DNA of 64,000 nucleotides from Neoscytalidium dimidiatum (lineage: Eukaryota > Ascomycota > Dothideomycetes > Botryosphaeriales > Botryosphaeriaceae). The position numbers were made by a program, and so were the translations under genes. The stretch spans positions 2,480,001 through 2,544,000 of the forward strand of contig CM074704.1 of NCBI GenBank assembly GCA_037367355.1, given 5' to 3'. Under the pieces are notes generated by a model. The model worked only from the letters and a program-made list of their open reading frames with translations, was not told the origin of the DNA and did no database searches. Below, piece by piece: positions 26,487 through 39,326 of the stretch. The first letter of the stretch is position 1. Every line of letters starts with the position of its first letter.

Positions 26487-28917
26487 CTTTAACTACTATC
26501 CTTATAGGAAAGGAAGCGACTTAATTAGAAAATAGAAAGTATTCTCTTACTACGAGAAGTACTAATAGCATTAGCTATTATAGCGGACGTACCTAGTAAC
26601 GAGTACGTATAAGAGGCGTAGAATATCCTAAGCTCGTAGTAACCGCCGTAATATAGTACGGTAGTAGGAAACTAATACTCTAATATACCGACTAACGAGG
26701 AGCTACTTAATATAATTCTAGAACTTCGAAATAAGAACGTAGTTCTACGTATCTAGCTTACCTAGACACTAGCTCTACTACCGGCTACTAAGGTTAAGGT
26801 CCCGAAGCTAGACCTATACTACGAAGATCGAAAGAAGACCTAAGCCTTTATTACGTAGCTAAATAACTATATATACTTTATATATAGTAACTTCGCCGGC
26901 CCCGCCGAATAAGTCCTATACGCTAGTATCTACCTTAGAGGATCGGCGGAATAATAGTTCCGACCTTTTAAGCGGGAGTACTAGGAGAAACCCGTATACC
27001 TATAGTCTAAAGTAACCTCGATAATCTTTAGCGACTACTAAAACTTTACGAAGTAGCTTAAGGTAGTCTTTAGCGGTATCGACGAGAACCGTCTAGCTAC
27101 TAGGACCCTTATAAGTCTAAAATAAAAAGAAACGGTATAGGACTATATAGCTAAATTCTAAGACGTAGTATACCTCGTAGATAGGCACTCTAATCTTATA
27201 CTACGCACTTTCTACTACTAAGGGCTAAGGAATAAGATTAAAGAAGCTATAACGTACTACGAGGAATTAGAAACTCTTAACGATATAATTAAGCTAGCCC
27301 TACTTATAGATAAGCGCTATATAGAGAGGTAGTTCGATAAGAAAGAATATAATACTAATACCTCGAGGTAAGCTAGGCCTCGCTATACCTAGAAAGGAGG
27401 CGACGCTATAGAAATAGATAATATAGTCCGGCGAGACAAAGGCGAAAATAAGAAGAACGACAATAATAAGGGCAAGAAAAGAGAATAGAATAAGAAAGAA
27501 AAAGAGCTCTATAAGAAAGGACTATATATCTAATATAGAGATAAATAGAGTATAAGATATAAATACTTAAAGAAAGAGTTACGGGAAGTAGCGGTAGCTA
27601 TATAGAAATAGAAGGCGCTACGAGAAATCGCCACCGTAAAGATAGTAGACTATATAGCCTTAAGCTAGATAGCGTACTACGACGACGATTATATCCTCTA
27701 CTAGAGCGATAAGAACGCTATAGAATAGTACCCTAGTAAGCTACGACGACTTAATATAATACTCCGAAAATTAGAAAAGGTTACGAAGGAAGATATCGAA
27801 AGGCACTTCCCGGCCGACGAAGACCTCGTAAATAGCGAAACCGAAGAACTTTACGATAGTATACTAGAATCTAGTAAGATAGAAAACACTAAGTAATAGT
27901 AGGATTAAGCTATACTTAATCGAATCGCGGAGCACCTAAACCGATACGAAGATATAAGAAATATTAAATCCGGTTATACCCCTACGATCTACTAGACCCC
28001 TAGAGCGAGAATAGATCTACCGCCGTAATAATACTAGATAAAGAACGGGAAACTTAGCTTACGATTCTTCGAAAACGACGTATAGTACCCTTAGAAGAAA
28101 TCGCCGTTAAAAACGGCCGACGAGGTAGTATCCTAGCTTAAAGGAGAAGCTTAGGAAACGTAGTAATAATAAGACCTCGCGTATCTACGCGATATAGCCT
28201 ATACCCTCTATCGATACGATATAGCTACGCGAAGCTATAGTACCCTATAGTAGATACCTAATAAAAAATACGGTAAACCGACCTTCTAGTACCGAGTGCG
28301 TAACGGGCAAATCTACTAGAGGCGTAAAATTAAGAAGAGATAATAGACTTAGTAGAAGGAAACCCCGATCCTAGTTAAAGAATAGAATAAGTATATACGC
28401 TACGAGATATTAAAAAACTAGACGGCTCCCCTAGCTAGGGACCCTAGAAGAAGCTAATACGAAGGTTCCTTAACTAGGTTATATACTTAACATCGAATAA
28501 AATATCTTATAAATAGGAAGAACTTAAAACGCTACTAGAAGTACTAGTTATAATTAAAGAAACTACTACGTTAGTAATAATTAATAGTAGAGCGTAAGGA
28601 AATTTCGTAGACTCTAAATTTCTTAGGAGGAACGACTTACTATTCTAACCTAAGAAACGCCTCTACGAACTAGGCACGTTCGATAGGTTATCGATAGAAT
28701 ACGGTAAGAGCTAGATAAGGATCGAGACCGATTAGATATGACTAACCCTTAGAGGTTATAAAGAACGAATTAATCTAGACGTAACTATAAGCCTAAACTA
28801 CGACGTTATCCTTAGAATACCTTAGTTAAAAACCTACGACCTATATATTAGCTAGAGTACGGGAACTATAACGTTTCTAGGAGATAAATATAAACGACAC
28901 CTAGCGAACCTCGAAAT

Positions 28918-29065
28918 AAGAGCTGGCGCTGAAAGCTAAAGCTAAAGAAGCTAAGAACTAGGCTAGAGCTAGAGAGCTAAGAGCTAAAGCTAGAGAGCTA
29001 GAGCCGAGAGCTAGAGCTAAAAAGCTAAGAGTTAGAGCTAAAGAGCCAGACGCTAAAGCTACCTA
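28918..29065 (+). repeat. Imperfect hexamer array (GAGCTA/AAGCTA) inside C pol
   Basis: About 150 bp made of GAGCTA, AAGCTA, GAGCTAGAG and close variants, lying between the protease and RT regions of element C. It would encode a low-complexity linker. CpG is scarce compared with the flanks. Confidence 0.7.
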
Positions 29066-32000
29066 AAAAGTACTCTATAAAGACTAAGGAAATATCCCTT
29101 AACGCCCTACTACGTATAAAAAAACGAGGAGAATAAGCTTATATCGTCTATATTAAGCCCAGCCTAGAATAAGAACGCCGAATTATAGTATAGATAAGAA
29201 AGCGAACCCCGGAAGTTAATAATCCCCGACCGCTCGGAGAAGACTATCTATAACGGATCTACGAGAGGTATAGCCTACTAGGTAGAGCCCTTAACTAAAT
29301 ACGCGTAACGGAAAGTACTACGGGACTAGAGAACGTACCCCTAGAATTCCGGAAATACGCCGAATTATTTAAAGAACGAGATAAAGAATTACTACCTAAG
29401 CATAAGCTATAAGACTATAAAATATCCCTATTACTAGAAACGTAGCCTACGTTTAAGCCTATTTATTCTCTCTCTAAGAACGAGGCGGACGCACTAAGAG
29501 AGTATCTCGAAACGAACCTAGAAAGAGGATATATCCGACCCTCTACGTTACCGGCCGGATATCCTATCTTATTCGTATCTAAGAAAAATAGTAAGCTCCG
29601 CCTCTATATCGATTATAGATAACTAAACAATATTACGATAAAGAATCGATACCCGTTACTACGTATTAAGGAATTATAGGATAGACTAAGAAAAGCTAAA
29701 TACTTTACTAAGCTAGACCTTAGAGAAGGTTATTATCTCGTCCGGATAAAAGAAGGCGAAGAATAAAAAACGACTTTCCGAATAAGATTCGGATACTACG
29801 AGTATACGGTAATACTATTCGGGCTTACTAATGCACCGGCTACGTTCTAAAGCCTAGTTAATAATATACTACGACCGTATTTAGACGTATTTATACTAGC
29901 CTATCTAGACGATATCCTAATATACTCGGAAACGCTTAAAGAATATACCGAGTATATATATAAGGTCCTATAAGTACTAAAGAAACGGAACCTTTAGATA
30001 GCCCTAAATAAGAGCAAATAGTATATATAGAAAACTAAATACCTAGGGTTTATTATTACTCTAGAATATATTAGTATAGATGAAAAGAAACTAGATATAA
30101 TAAGAGACTAGCCTACGCCAAAAACCGTTAAAGAAGTATAATTCTTTCTTAGTTTTACTAACTTTTACCGGAAGTTTATTCTAAACTACGCGAAGGTAGT
30201 AGCTCCGCTTATAAATCTAACTAAGAAAGAATATAAATTCGTATAGAGAGAAAGGTAATAGAATACCTTCGACTTACTAAAACGAATATTTATAGAAGTA
30301 CTAGTCTTAGAACTATTCTACCCCGACCTACCTATAACGGTAGAAACCGATATATCGGACTACGCTATTAGAGTAGTCTTAAGCTAGCTAGACGAGTAAG
30401 GTAGACTATATTCTATCGCGTACTACTCCCGAAAAATAATAGGTCTAGAAAGAAATTACGACGTCTACGATAAGAAACTCCTAGCTATCGTTACGGCTTT
30501 TAAAGAATAGAGATACTACCTCGAAGGAGCTAAATACTAAGTTATAGTCTACTACGACTATAAGAACCTTTCGTACTTTACTATTACGAAAGAACTAAAC
30601 CGAAGATAGATTAGATAGGCTAAAGAGCTAGTATCCTACGATATAAAGATTACCTACCGGAAGGGATTAGAAAACGCTCGCGTAGACGCGCTAAGTAGAA
30701 GAGCCGACTATACGAAAGGAAGGCTAAAACTATAACCGGCGATACTAGTAGAATAGAAAGACGGGTCTTTTATACTCGATAAACGCTAAATCTCCGCTAT
30801 ATATAGGAGAAAAGAGAAACCCGAGAGGTCGCTTACCCCGGCTAGGCTAGTAGCCTTAGTAATACGCCTAGAAAGCTACGAATAAGATCGTAAAATCCGA
30901 GAAGCCTACGCGGAAGACGCTACGGTATAAGAAATCGAAAATTTAGAAAACGACCCCCGAGTAACTAGAGACGTAGAAGGAATAATCCTATTTTTAGGAT
31001 TAATCTACGTCCCGGTAAAACTACGGGAGGAACTTATAAAGAATATATACGAGGCCCTAGTATATAGTTATTAAGGAACTAAGAAGACGATCGAGAGGAT
31101 TATAAGAAATTACTACTTCCCGGGGCTTAAAAGGATAGTCTAACGGATAGTTACGTAATACGACCTCTATATTCGAAATAAGACGGCGAGATACGTATCC
31201 TATAGACTACTCTAGCTACTACCGGCACCTAAGCGCCCTTAGTAATCTATCTTACTAGATTTTATTACGGACCTACCTAAGTTAGAAGAACTACTTACTA
31301 GAGTTAAGTACGATTTAATACTAGTTATCGTAGATAGAATAACGAAATACGCGTACTACCTACTTTATCTAAAGAAGGTAAACGCGGAAGATCTCGTATA
31401 TACGTTCCTAAGAACCGTTCTCGGTAACTACGGATTACTAAAAGAACTCGTATTAAATAAAGATAAACTATTTATATTACGATTCTAGCAGACTCTTACT
31501 AAATAACTCGGAGTAAAGTATAAGCTCTTAACTACGGTATACCCGTAGATAGACGGACAAATAAAACGAACTAACTAGACGCTAGAATAATATCTACGCT
31601 ATTACCTTAACTACGTATAAAATAACTAGGTAGAACTACTACTCTTAGCCTAGTTCGCGTATAATAACTCTAAAGTATCGGTAATATAAGAATTACCGTT
31701 CTACGCTAATTACGGTTATAAGCTATTAGCCTATAACGAGCCGATACCGAGTAAATTATTAGCCTAGAAAGAAATCCTTAAAGCCGACTAGCTAAAGACA
31801 CTCTACGAATAGTTATACCTAGACCTAGAATTCGTAGCCCTACGAATAGATAAATACTACGATAAGCGGTACTAGAAGGCACCGTAGCTAAAGAAGAAAG
31901 ATAAAGTTTACCTTCTTAGAAAAAAACATTAGAATAAGGCGACTAAATAATAAGCTAGATTTTAAGAAAATAGAACTATTTAGAATTAAAGAAAAAATCG

Positions 32001-32381
32001 GGAAAGTTAATTTCCGCCTCGAACTACTAGAAATAATGCGGATACACCCCGTTTTCTATATATCCCTCTTAGAACCAGCGCTAAGAAACGCTAAAACCGT
32101 AACCTATACGAAAGAAATACTCCTAGAAAATTCGAACGCCGACAAGAACCAAGATTAGGAAGTAGAAAAGGTCCTTAATAGTAGCTATATTAACGGTTAA
32201 TTCTAATATCTTCTTAAGTAGAAAGGAGAATAGAACGATACCTAAGAACTACTAGAAAATTACGATAGATATAGACGACTTATTAACGAGTTCTATCGTT
32301 AAAACCCGGATCGACTAATACCGCCGACTCGTTAAAAATAAAAGACCTAAAATTAAAATTAGAAAACGGAGACTACCGCGC

Positions 32382-33060
32382 CTAATTAACTAGCTTGGAA
32401 CTCTCGGGCGGCGTAGTAGTAGAACTAACGCTAGGCGACCTAATAGAACGGGACGGACCCGTAGTAGCGTTAGCTAAGACGTCGCTACGTATACGCTTTA
32501 CTAATCGCTCCTCCTTAGCGTTTTTAGGGTTAATAGGATCTCTAGCCTCGCGAGCTACCTCTAAACGATCTAGCTCCTTAAGATCTTTAACGGTCTACGC
32601 CTTCTTAGAAATTATTAGGCTCCTACGGCGGCGTAATAGGTCTCGCTACTTACGAATACGCTATAACCGGGCTATATTCTTCTAAAGAAGATCTAGCACC
32701 GCTTACTCCTCCGACTCGGCCTTATCGATAGCGCGCTTTAACCGGAAAACTACGGTAGTTAGCGTAAGGCCTTAAAAAACGGGAAAGAGACGAATAATTA
32801 GAATCCTCTAAGCCGCTACTATCGCAGGCGGATAAGTCCCAACGAACGTATTCGCTATAACGTTTATAGCTAAGGTCTATCCTATAAACTACCTCTACCT
32901 CGCCCGGCTTACGACGGGCGTTCGCTAATAAATACGCGGTATAAGAAATAAGTATCCTCTTACTAAAAAGGTTAATTTTAGAGGCTAAAGACTTACGCAG
33001 CCTAAGTGCAACACGCTTAGGAGGTATAACGGGACGAGACTTACGGAGAAGGAAATAAAG
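32382..33060 (-). pseudogene. Antisense ORF of element C (Cys-cluster/coiled-coil protein), RIPped
   Basis: Between the end of sense pol (about 32,335) and the 3' LTR the minus strand holds a long frame that is open apart from RIP-type TAG codons. It reads basic text (PPKRVALRLRKSLASK), then a cluster whose Tyr codons are explained by RIP of Cys codons, VVYRIDLSYKRYSEYVRWDL ending in SACD, then basic/coiled-coil text (RLQRIRKQRDLLRRRR; VKDLKELDRLEVAREARD) and a Ser/Thr-rich tail ending at TAG (32,384-32,382). The layout matches the family A antisense ORF. The start is uncertain. A plus-strand ORF at 32,395-32,685 is its shadow. Confidence 0.6.
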
Positions 33061-33132
33061 AAACGATAAAAACCTAAAATATAGGCTAAACGGAAGAATC
33101 TTCGGGCCGAAGATTTCTAAGGAGGGGGGTAG

Positions 33133-33755
33133 TATTACGAACCCTACGGGCTTTATAGCTATAAGGGGCGCGAGCCCGTACGGGAATACTAGTAGGTAAC
33201 AACGATCGCCCGTACGGAAAGAACGCCCACGGGCGTAATAACTAGAAAGAAGGCACGGGCTAACGTAGAGCCTGTAGGGGATAAAGAACTATACGGGTAG
33301 AAAGTAGAAAAGCCGATAAGGATAATACTACGGGATAAGAGTATAGCGGTAATATCGTCCGCTAGTACTAGTAGAAGTCGGATTCTAGAAAATAGGCTTT
33401 AGCGCCTAAGTTACGTAAAATCTATAGGATCTATACGGGATTAGAACTAATCTAAACCTCTAATCTAAACCTCTAATCTAAACCTCTAATCTAATACTAC
33501 GACCCCTAGATTATTATAGCTTTCCTATAGTATATAGATACGCTCGTTAGATAGTATCTTAACTCTTATAGTTAACTTAAAGTTCTAATTTAATACTATA
33601 TTAACTTAGAGGTAACTAGGCCTATTAAACTCCTATATTACGTAACTTCTTATTCTATCGTTACTCCCCTTTCCTCGTCTTTAAGGTAAACCCTTTAATA
33701 AATCCGAATCTACTAGGCGACTCCGAAGCCTAGTAGTAGAGGCCCCGTCGTTATA
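33133..33755 (+). repeat. 3' LTR of C (623 bp)
   Basis: Preceded by AGGAGGGGGGTAG. The U3 part differs from the 5' LTR and includes three tandem copies of AATCTAAACCTCT near 33.45-33.49 kb where the 5' LTR has one. The last 250 bp match the 5' LTR. Confidence 0.75.
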
Positions 33756-35253
33756 GCTAGTTACTAGTTCGTTTATCTAGGTAATTCCTACTAATATATC
33801 CGTACTTTCCGTAGTAGAAGTAAAGACCCCTTTCGCGTTATCGCTATTCTTTCTCTAGTACTAGCCGAGGGTTCCGTCGTTAGTTAGTATCTAAGTCTAT
33901 AGGATCCCCTAGGGGTAGGTTATTTTAGGGTTACGAGGTATTAGCCGAGTATCGGGTTTAGCCTATCTCTTATCTAAAATTAAATAGTTATTAGTCGACT
34001 TAGATAGCCGTATCGATAGTCTTACTAAGGTCCTTAGGTAATCCGATACGGGCGAATTCGGCCTTTATATTATGCTTTAGACCTTTATAGAAGATATATT
34101 TAAGAGATTAGTCGTTCTAGTTAAGAAAGGAGGCGAGCATATAGAATTCCGTAATATATTCCGAGACTAATCGGGTTTATCGGAGGTCCTAAATTCGAAG
34201 GGCGGCCTCCTACTCCTCGTTTTTACTACTAAAGGCTTATCTAATTACGTCGGCGAAGCGATTATAGTTAGCGAATAGGCTACTAGTTTCCGTACGTAGG
34301 ATAGCCGAGCGAAAATCTTTTCGATAGGGTTCGAACTATCGTGCTACGTTATCTCGGAGATAGATTTCTATAAAGTAGACCCTTTCTTCGTCGTCCTTAA
34401 ATAATACTTTATAGAATTCGAAGTAATTCTCTAGTTAGGCTAGAAAGTCGTTAAGCTTACGCCGATCTCTATTATAGGTATCGAGGGTCTTAATCTTTAG
34501 TTTAGTATTATAGGGGGTCGATTCTAATATCGCGGGGATAGCTAGGGTAGAAGGCCGTATAGTACGGTTAATAATAAAGACTTATCCTTAAATAAAGTAC
34601 TCTAAAAGGACTTAGCTGTAGTTATTACTAGCGTCCTCTAGTACTCTAGGTCTGTTAATTACTCGGCTTAAGGAGGCTATACCCGAGGAATAGGCTTTCG
34701 AAATAAGTAGTCTTATATTAAGGGCTAGGTTTCTAGAGATTAAGAGACGGATTAACTAAAGCTAATCCTCCTCCGTTAGAAGGTTATTTCTAATTTTAGT
34801 CTAGAATATTATAGTTAGTAGTTTTTAGGGTAGAATTACCTCCGATACCTATAAAAAGGTAGTTAAAGTATTACGCCGAGACTCTTTCTAGGGGAGTCGA
34901 GGCACGTTATTAGATAGCTTAGGCTTTCTAGGGGCCGATATAGTAGTAGGTAGGGGAGGTACGTACGATAGTAGGGTAGGAATTAATTAATAAGTTAACT
35001 ACGAGGGCCCTAACTATAATAAATAAGTATAGTCTATATATATTAAGTAATCGGTACAATTAGTAGTAATTAGTAATATTTACCTACTAATTAGTACTAA
35101 TTAGTAGTCCGAGCTTTACTAAGCGAGTACGCGGTAGTCTAGTATATTAATATCGGTAGATATTCTACCGAGTTAGGCTCCGAGTTAGTTACGTAGGCAG
35201 TAAGTAGTCGTAAGGTTTTATTATCCGCCTTTCTAGGCGACTATACCGTAATA
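33756..35253 (-). mobile_element. Truncated family A copy A3 (5' LTR and gag), RIPped, inverted
   Basis: Minus-strand copy: LTR at 34,869-35,253 and gag running left to 33,756. It breaks off in the gag zinc-knuckle region at CGAACTAGTAACTAGC, four bases beyond the A2 target site in A1, where it meets the 3' LTR of C. The rest of this copy is missing. Confidence 0.85.
34869..35253 (-). repeat. 5' LTR of A3 (385 bp)
   Basis: Reverse complement of the A LTR, from TATTACGCCG to CCGTAATA; same 385-bp length. Confidence 0.88.
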
Positions 35254-38200
35254 TTCTATAAAATTATAAAATCTACTTTATTTTATTTTTAGTCTTAAGT
35301 TTTTCTTCTATTCTTTTTACGGGCTAGCTCTTATATATATTCTACTTTACTTTATATACGTATACGTTTTATATCTAAAAACTACGTCCCCCGTAGATAT
35401 TTCTAACGGTATTTATTAAGTAGTTTCTAGTAGTTAGAGAGTTTTAATTTAAACTTCTATTTATTATATTTATTTAGCTAGCCTAGCTATTTAATAAGAT
35501 ATTTTATTCTACTTAAGAAGTTATTATAATAATTAACTATAGCCTTAATCTTCTATATATTATCTACTAACTCTACTACTAGTAGTATAAAGTCTAAACG
35601 TATAAAGTAGAACTCTAGTAGTAAAATATAAAAGATAAAATAGAGACGCGCTATTAATAGCGAGAGCTTTAGCTTATAAGCGTAGATATTAACCTTCTTA
35701 ATAATTTTAAAGAAGCTTAGAAATTAGCTATTAAGCTTCTTATAAGGGCGCTTTATATAAATATTTTTTATTAAGAGTAATATCTCTTCTTTAATATTAA
35801 AGTATTTATCTAAATAGCCGCGGTTATAGTAACGCGTCTAGAGTACTTATATATAGTAGATCGCTTTCTTTATATTCTTATATATAAGATATATATAGTC
35901 TATCTATATAGTAGCGATAGCTAGTATATAGATAATATTCTTTAAGCTAAAAGAGATAGCTTCTAAGCTACGTAACTATTATAGGTCTTTTACGCTATCT
36001 AGTATACTAGATTTAGTTATATAGCTTACTAGATTTAGCGATATCTTTATTAAAGAGTACGGCGTATTATTATAGGCGTATACTATCTATAATAGAAGAA
36101 ACGTCTAGTTAGATTACTTCTAATTTATATAGATATAGAGGTAATATTTAATCTCTTAATACTAACGCTTTATTTATCTATTAGTTTACGAGTAAAGATA
36201 GTACTAAACTAGCGCTAAATATTAAGTTCGTAATAGAAGTTTATCTAGTATTTATTTATAAATATTATATCTTTATCTAATACTAGAAAGTCTAAAATAA
36301 TAGTTTTTAAGAAGTATTTTTATAGAAGGTCTACTAGAGTTCTTATATTAATAGTCTTATATACTAAAAAATAGTATATCTTTTTTATTATTTAGTCTAT
36401 TAGAACTAGAATTAAATCTATTATAGTCTTTTCGCGAGTTATAAACTTAGATAGATCTATAATAAAGTTAAAAGATAGATATTTTTATAACTTTATCTCT
36501 ACTTCTAGTAGTTATAAAAGACTATAAAGCTTATAGTATTATATCTTATATCTTTAGTACTTATTATAACTATAAATATATATCTATATATCTCTTATTA
36601 GATTAAACTATTTATATTTATAATTAATTACTATAGTAGTACGTTTAAAGCCGTAATAGCCGCCTAAGAAGTTATTATAATTATAATAGAATATTTCGTC
36701 TTTTAATAGAATACTATTTAGAATAAAAATCTTTCTATTATATTATAATAGACCGTTTAGATCTTTAGACTAGTAGTTTATAATAAGAAACTTCGCTAGC
36801 TTTACGCGTATTACTTAATTATTAACGTCTAGTTACTAAGTCTTATAAATTAGTAATATAAGAGTCTTTAAAAGCTTTTTTACTTAGAAATATTTACTAG
36901 TAGTAGCTACTATTACTATTTAGCGGAGTATAAAGCTAGAGTATAGTCTAGTACTAGTAAGTTCGCGCGTTATATATATATTACTCGTAGAGTTCTTATA
37001 AATATACTCGGCCGCCTTAAATTCTATAAGTACGCCGGCGATATTCTTTAGTAAGAAAAAAGTAGAGAGTAAGCTCTTAGATTAGCTAGTATTAGTACGA
37101 GTATTTCTTATATATAATTTATATACGTCTTACGCGATTAAAATAGTAGCCCTAGAAATATTTTCTATAATTTTTTATATCTATAGTTTTTATTATAATA
37201 TAAATAGTATAGTATCTAAAACTATCTTCTTTTTAACCTCTTTAAAATCTAATATATAGTTAAGCCGCTAGCTAAGAGAGTCTACTAGATTTAAAGCTTT
37301 TAATTTATATTTAATCTTAAAGTTAAACTATACTAGCTTTTTAATATAGTATATCTATTAGCTTATAAGGCTTTTAGTAGTTATAAAGTATTTAAGATTA
37401 TTATAATTATAGAGTACGCGTATAGCGTAGAAAGCGTATATAAGATAATATTACTATAGTTAAAAGCTAGCTACGATTATAAAGAGTTTTTTATTATAGA
37501 TATTATATCTTACCTCTATCTTAGTAAGCTTTTAGCTATAGTAGATAATAGATAACTAGTACTTTTAGTTATCCTTCTATATATAGGGCTAAAATAGAAT
37601 ATCTCTAATAATAAAGTCTAATATATTCGTAATTATTATTAGCGGAAGCTTAAAATTAAAATAATAAAATACTAGCTTCTACGTAAAGACGGCTTTAAGC
37701 GTATAAAAAATATATACTATAGCGTTAATCTACTAGAAGAGAAGATACTATTTAGTAGAGCTTTTTTATATAGAGCGCTTTTTCGCGTTTATATTTAGCG
37801 GCCGCTAAGTCTTTTATAGAAGGTTATTAAGAGGCTTTACGATAGACGAGTAATTCTATATAAAGCGTCTATAGAAGTTAGTAAAGCCTAAAAATACTTA
37901 AACGCCTTAATATAAGATAGACTCTAGCTATTCTTAAATAGCTCTAACGCGTTTCTAGTCTATAATAATATTCTAGAGAATTATAATAAATTCTAGAAAC
38001 TTAGCTCTAGTAGTATAGAAAATATATTTAGATAACTTAGCGTATAAGTTCTAATCGCGGAGGCGTTATAATACTACGCGTATATATTATATATATTTCT
38101 CTTCGTTCTTTAAGTAGATAAAGATATTATCTAAATAAATAATATAGATAGTATTTATAAGGCTATCTAGCGCTTAATAGATATAGCTTTAAAAGATAGT

Positions 38201-38881
38201 AGATACGTTAACTAGGCTAAAGAGTATAATAAGATATTTAAAAAGACTATAGTACGTCTTAAATATAGTTTTCTACTTATCGCTTTTATAAATATAGATT
38301 CTATAATAGGCGTTACGTAGATTAAGTTTAGTAAAGACTTTTATATAAGATATATAGTCTAATAGTTTACTAATAAGAAATAAAAGATAGTAATTTTTAG
38401 TTATAATCTTATTAAGGCCCTTATAATTAATATATAGTTATATAGTCTTATTAGGCTTAGAGATAAAGAGAATAGACGCGCTAGTAGAAAACTTATTAGG
38501 CCTAATCTAGCTTTTTTTAAGAGTTTTATTTAGATACTTTTAAAGAATCTAAAGCTCGTAGAGTAATAGATTATAGATAGATATTTATAGAGAAGAAGTT
38601 TTATCTAGTAATTTAATAGCGTAGTTATACTTAGTATTAAAGGCGAATATACTAGCTAACTCGTCTAAAAAGACGTCTAAAAGATTTACGTAATATAGAG
38701 ATAACTATTTAGTAGAAATATTTACCGCGACTACTATAAGAAATACTCTAATAGAGCTAAGACTAGAATACGTATTATATATAAGAGCTATATAGCGCGT
38801 AGTTATATATTTTATAAGCGTTACTTAAAATATTAGAAGATACTCTAGATTCTAATTACTTTTACTCTATATTTCTAGAAC

Positions 38882-38886
38882 GTTCT
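38882..38886 (+). repeat. Left target site duplication of A4 (GTTCT)
   Basis: GTTCT directly before the A4 5' LTR; the partner is at 44,643-44,647. Confidence 0.9.
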
Positions 38887-39271
38887 TGTTACGGCACAGT
38901 CGCCCAGAAAGGCGGATAACGAAACCCTACGACTACTCACCGCCCACGTGACCAACTCGGGGCCTAACTCGGCAGAATACCTACCGACACTGATGCACCA
39001 GACCACCGCACACTCGCTCAGCAAAGCTCGGACCACCGATCAGTACTGATCAGTGGGTTAACATTACAGATCACTACTGATCGTACCGATCACTCCATGT
39101 ATATAGACCACACTCATTTATCGTAGTTAGGACCCTCGTGGTCAACTTGTCAATTGATTCCTACCCTACTATTGTACGAACCTCCCCTGCCTACCACTGT
39201 ATTGGCCCCTAGAAAGCCCAAGCTGCCTGACGACGCGCCTCGACTCCCCCAGAAAGAGTCCCGGCGTAACA
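38887..39271 (+). repeat. 5' LTR of A4 (385 bp)
   Basis: TGTTACGGCACAG...CCCGGCGTAACA. I read it as identical to the 3' LTR at 44,258-44,642. It contains a TATATA at 39,100-39,105 and the motif GTGGTCAA at 39,138-39,145, which pairs with the sequence just after the LTR. Confidence 0.95.
39100..39105 (+). promoter_or_regulatory. TATA box of the A4 LTR promoter
   Basis: TATATA within CCATGTATATAGACC. It lies 38 bp before GTGGTCAA, a plausible distance to a transcription start. Confidence 0.5.
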
Positions 39272-39273
39272 CT

Positions 39274-39281
39274 TTGACCAC
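39274..39281 (+). other. Putative primer-binding site, self-priming type
   Basis: TTGACCAC starts three bases after the LTR and is the reverse complement of GTGGTCAA at 39,138-39,145 in the LTR. It does not start with TGG as tRNA-primed sites usually do. Tf1-type elements prime from the 5' end of their own RNA; the TATA spacing fits that model. Confidence 0.45.
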
Positions 39282-39326
39282 CTTTCTTAGGCACCGGAGG
39301 TAACCCCACCCTGAAAACTACTAACC

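Larger units (their letters stand above)
25991..33755 (+). mobile_element. Family C Ty3/gypsy chromovirus, RIP-degraded
   Basis: LTRs at 25,991-26,486 and 33,133-33,755 share their right parts and the TGTTACGAACCCT-like start but differ in length (496 and 623 bp). Internal landmarks on the plus strand are gag 26.5-28.3 kb, RT motif YLDDILIY at 29,902-29,925, RNase H (VETDISDYA near 30.34 kb), integrase 31.0-32.0 kb, and a chromodomain near 32.16-32.27 kb with readable YLLK and INGQF-like text. Downstream lies an antisense ORF. The right LTR end abuts the inverted A3 fragment without a clear target duplication, so the right end may be rearranged. Many in-frame TAA/TAG make it inactive. Confidence 0.85.

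Noticed and set aside
28918..29065. CRISPR-like array
   Set aside because: Units are hexamers without spacers inside a eukaryotic retroelement.
32395..32685. Plus-strand 96-codon ORF in element C
   Set aside because: It is the shadow of the minus-strand antisense frame, which has the Cys cluster and coiled coil.
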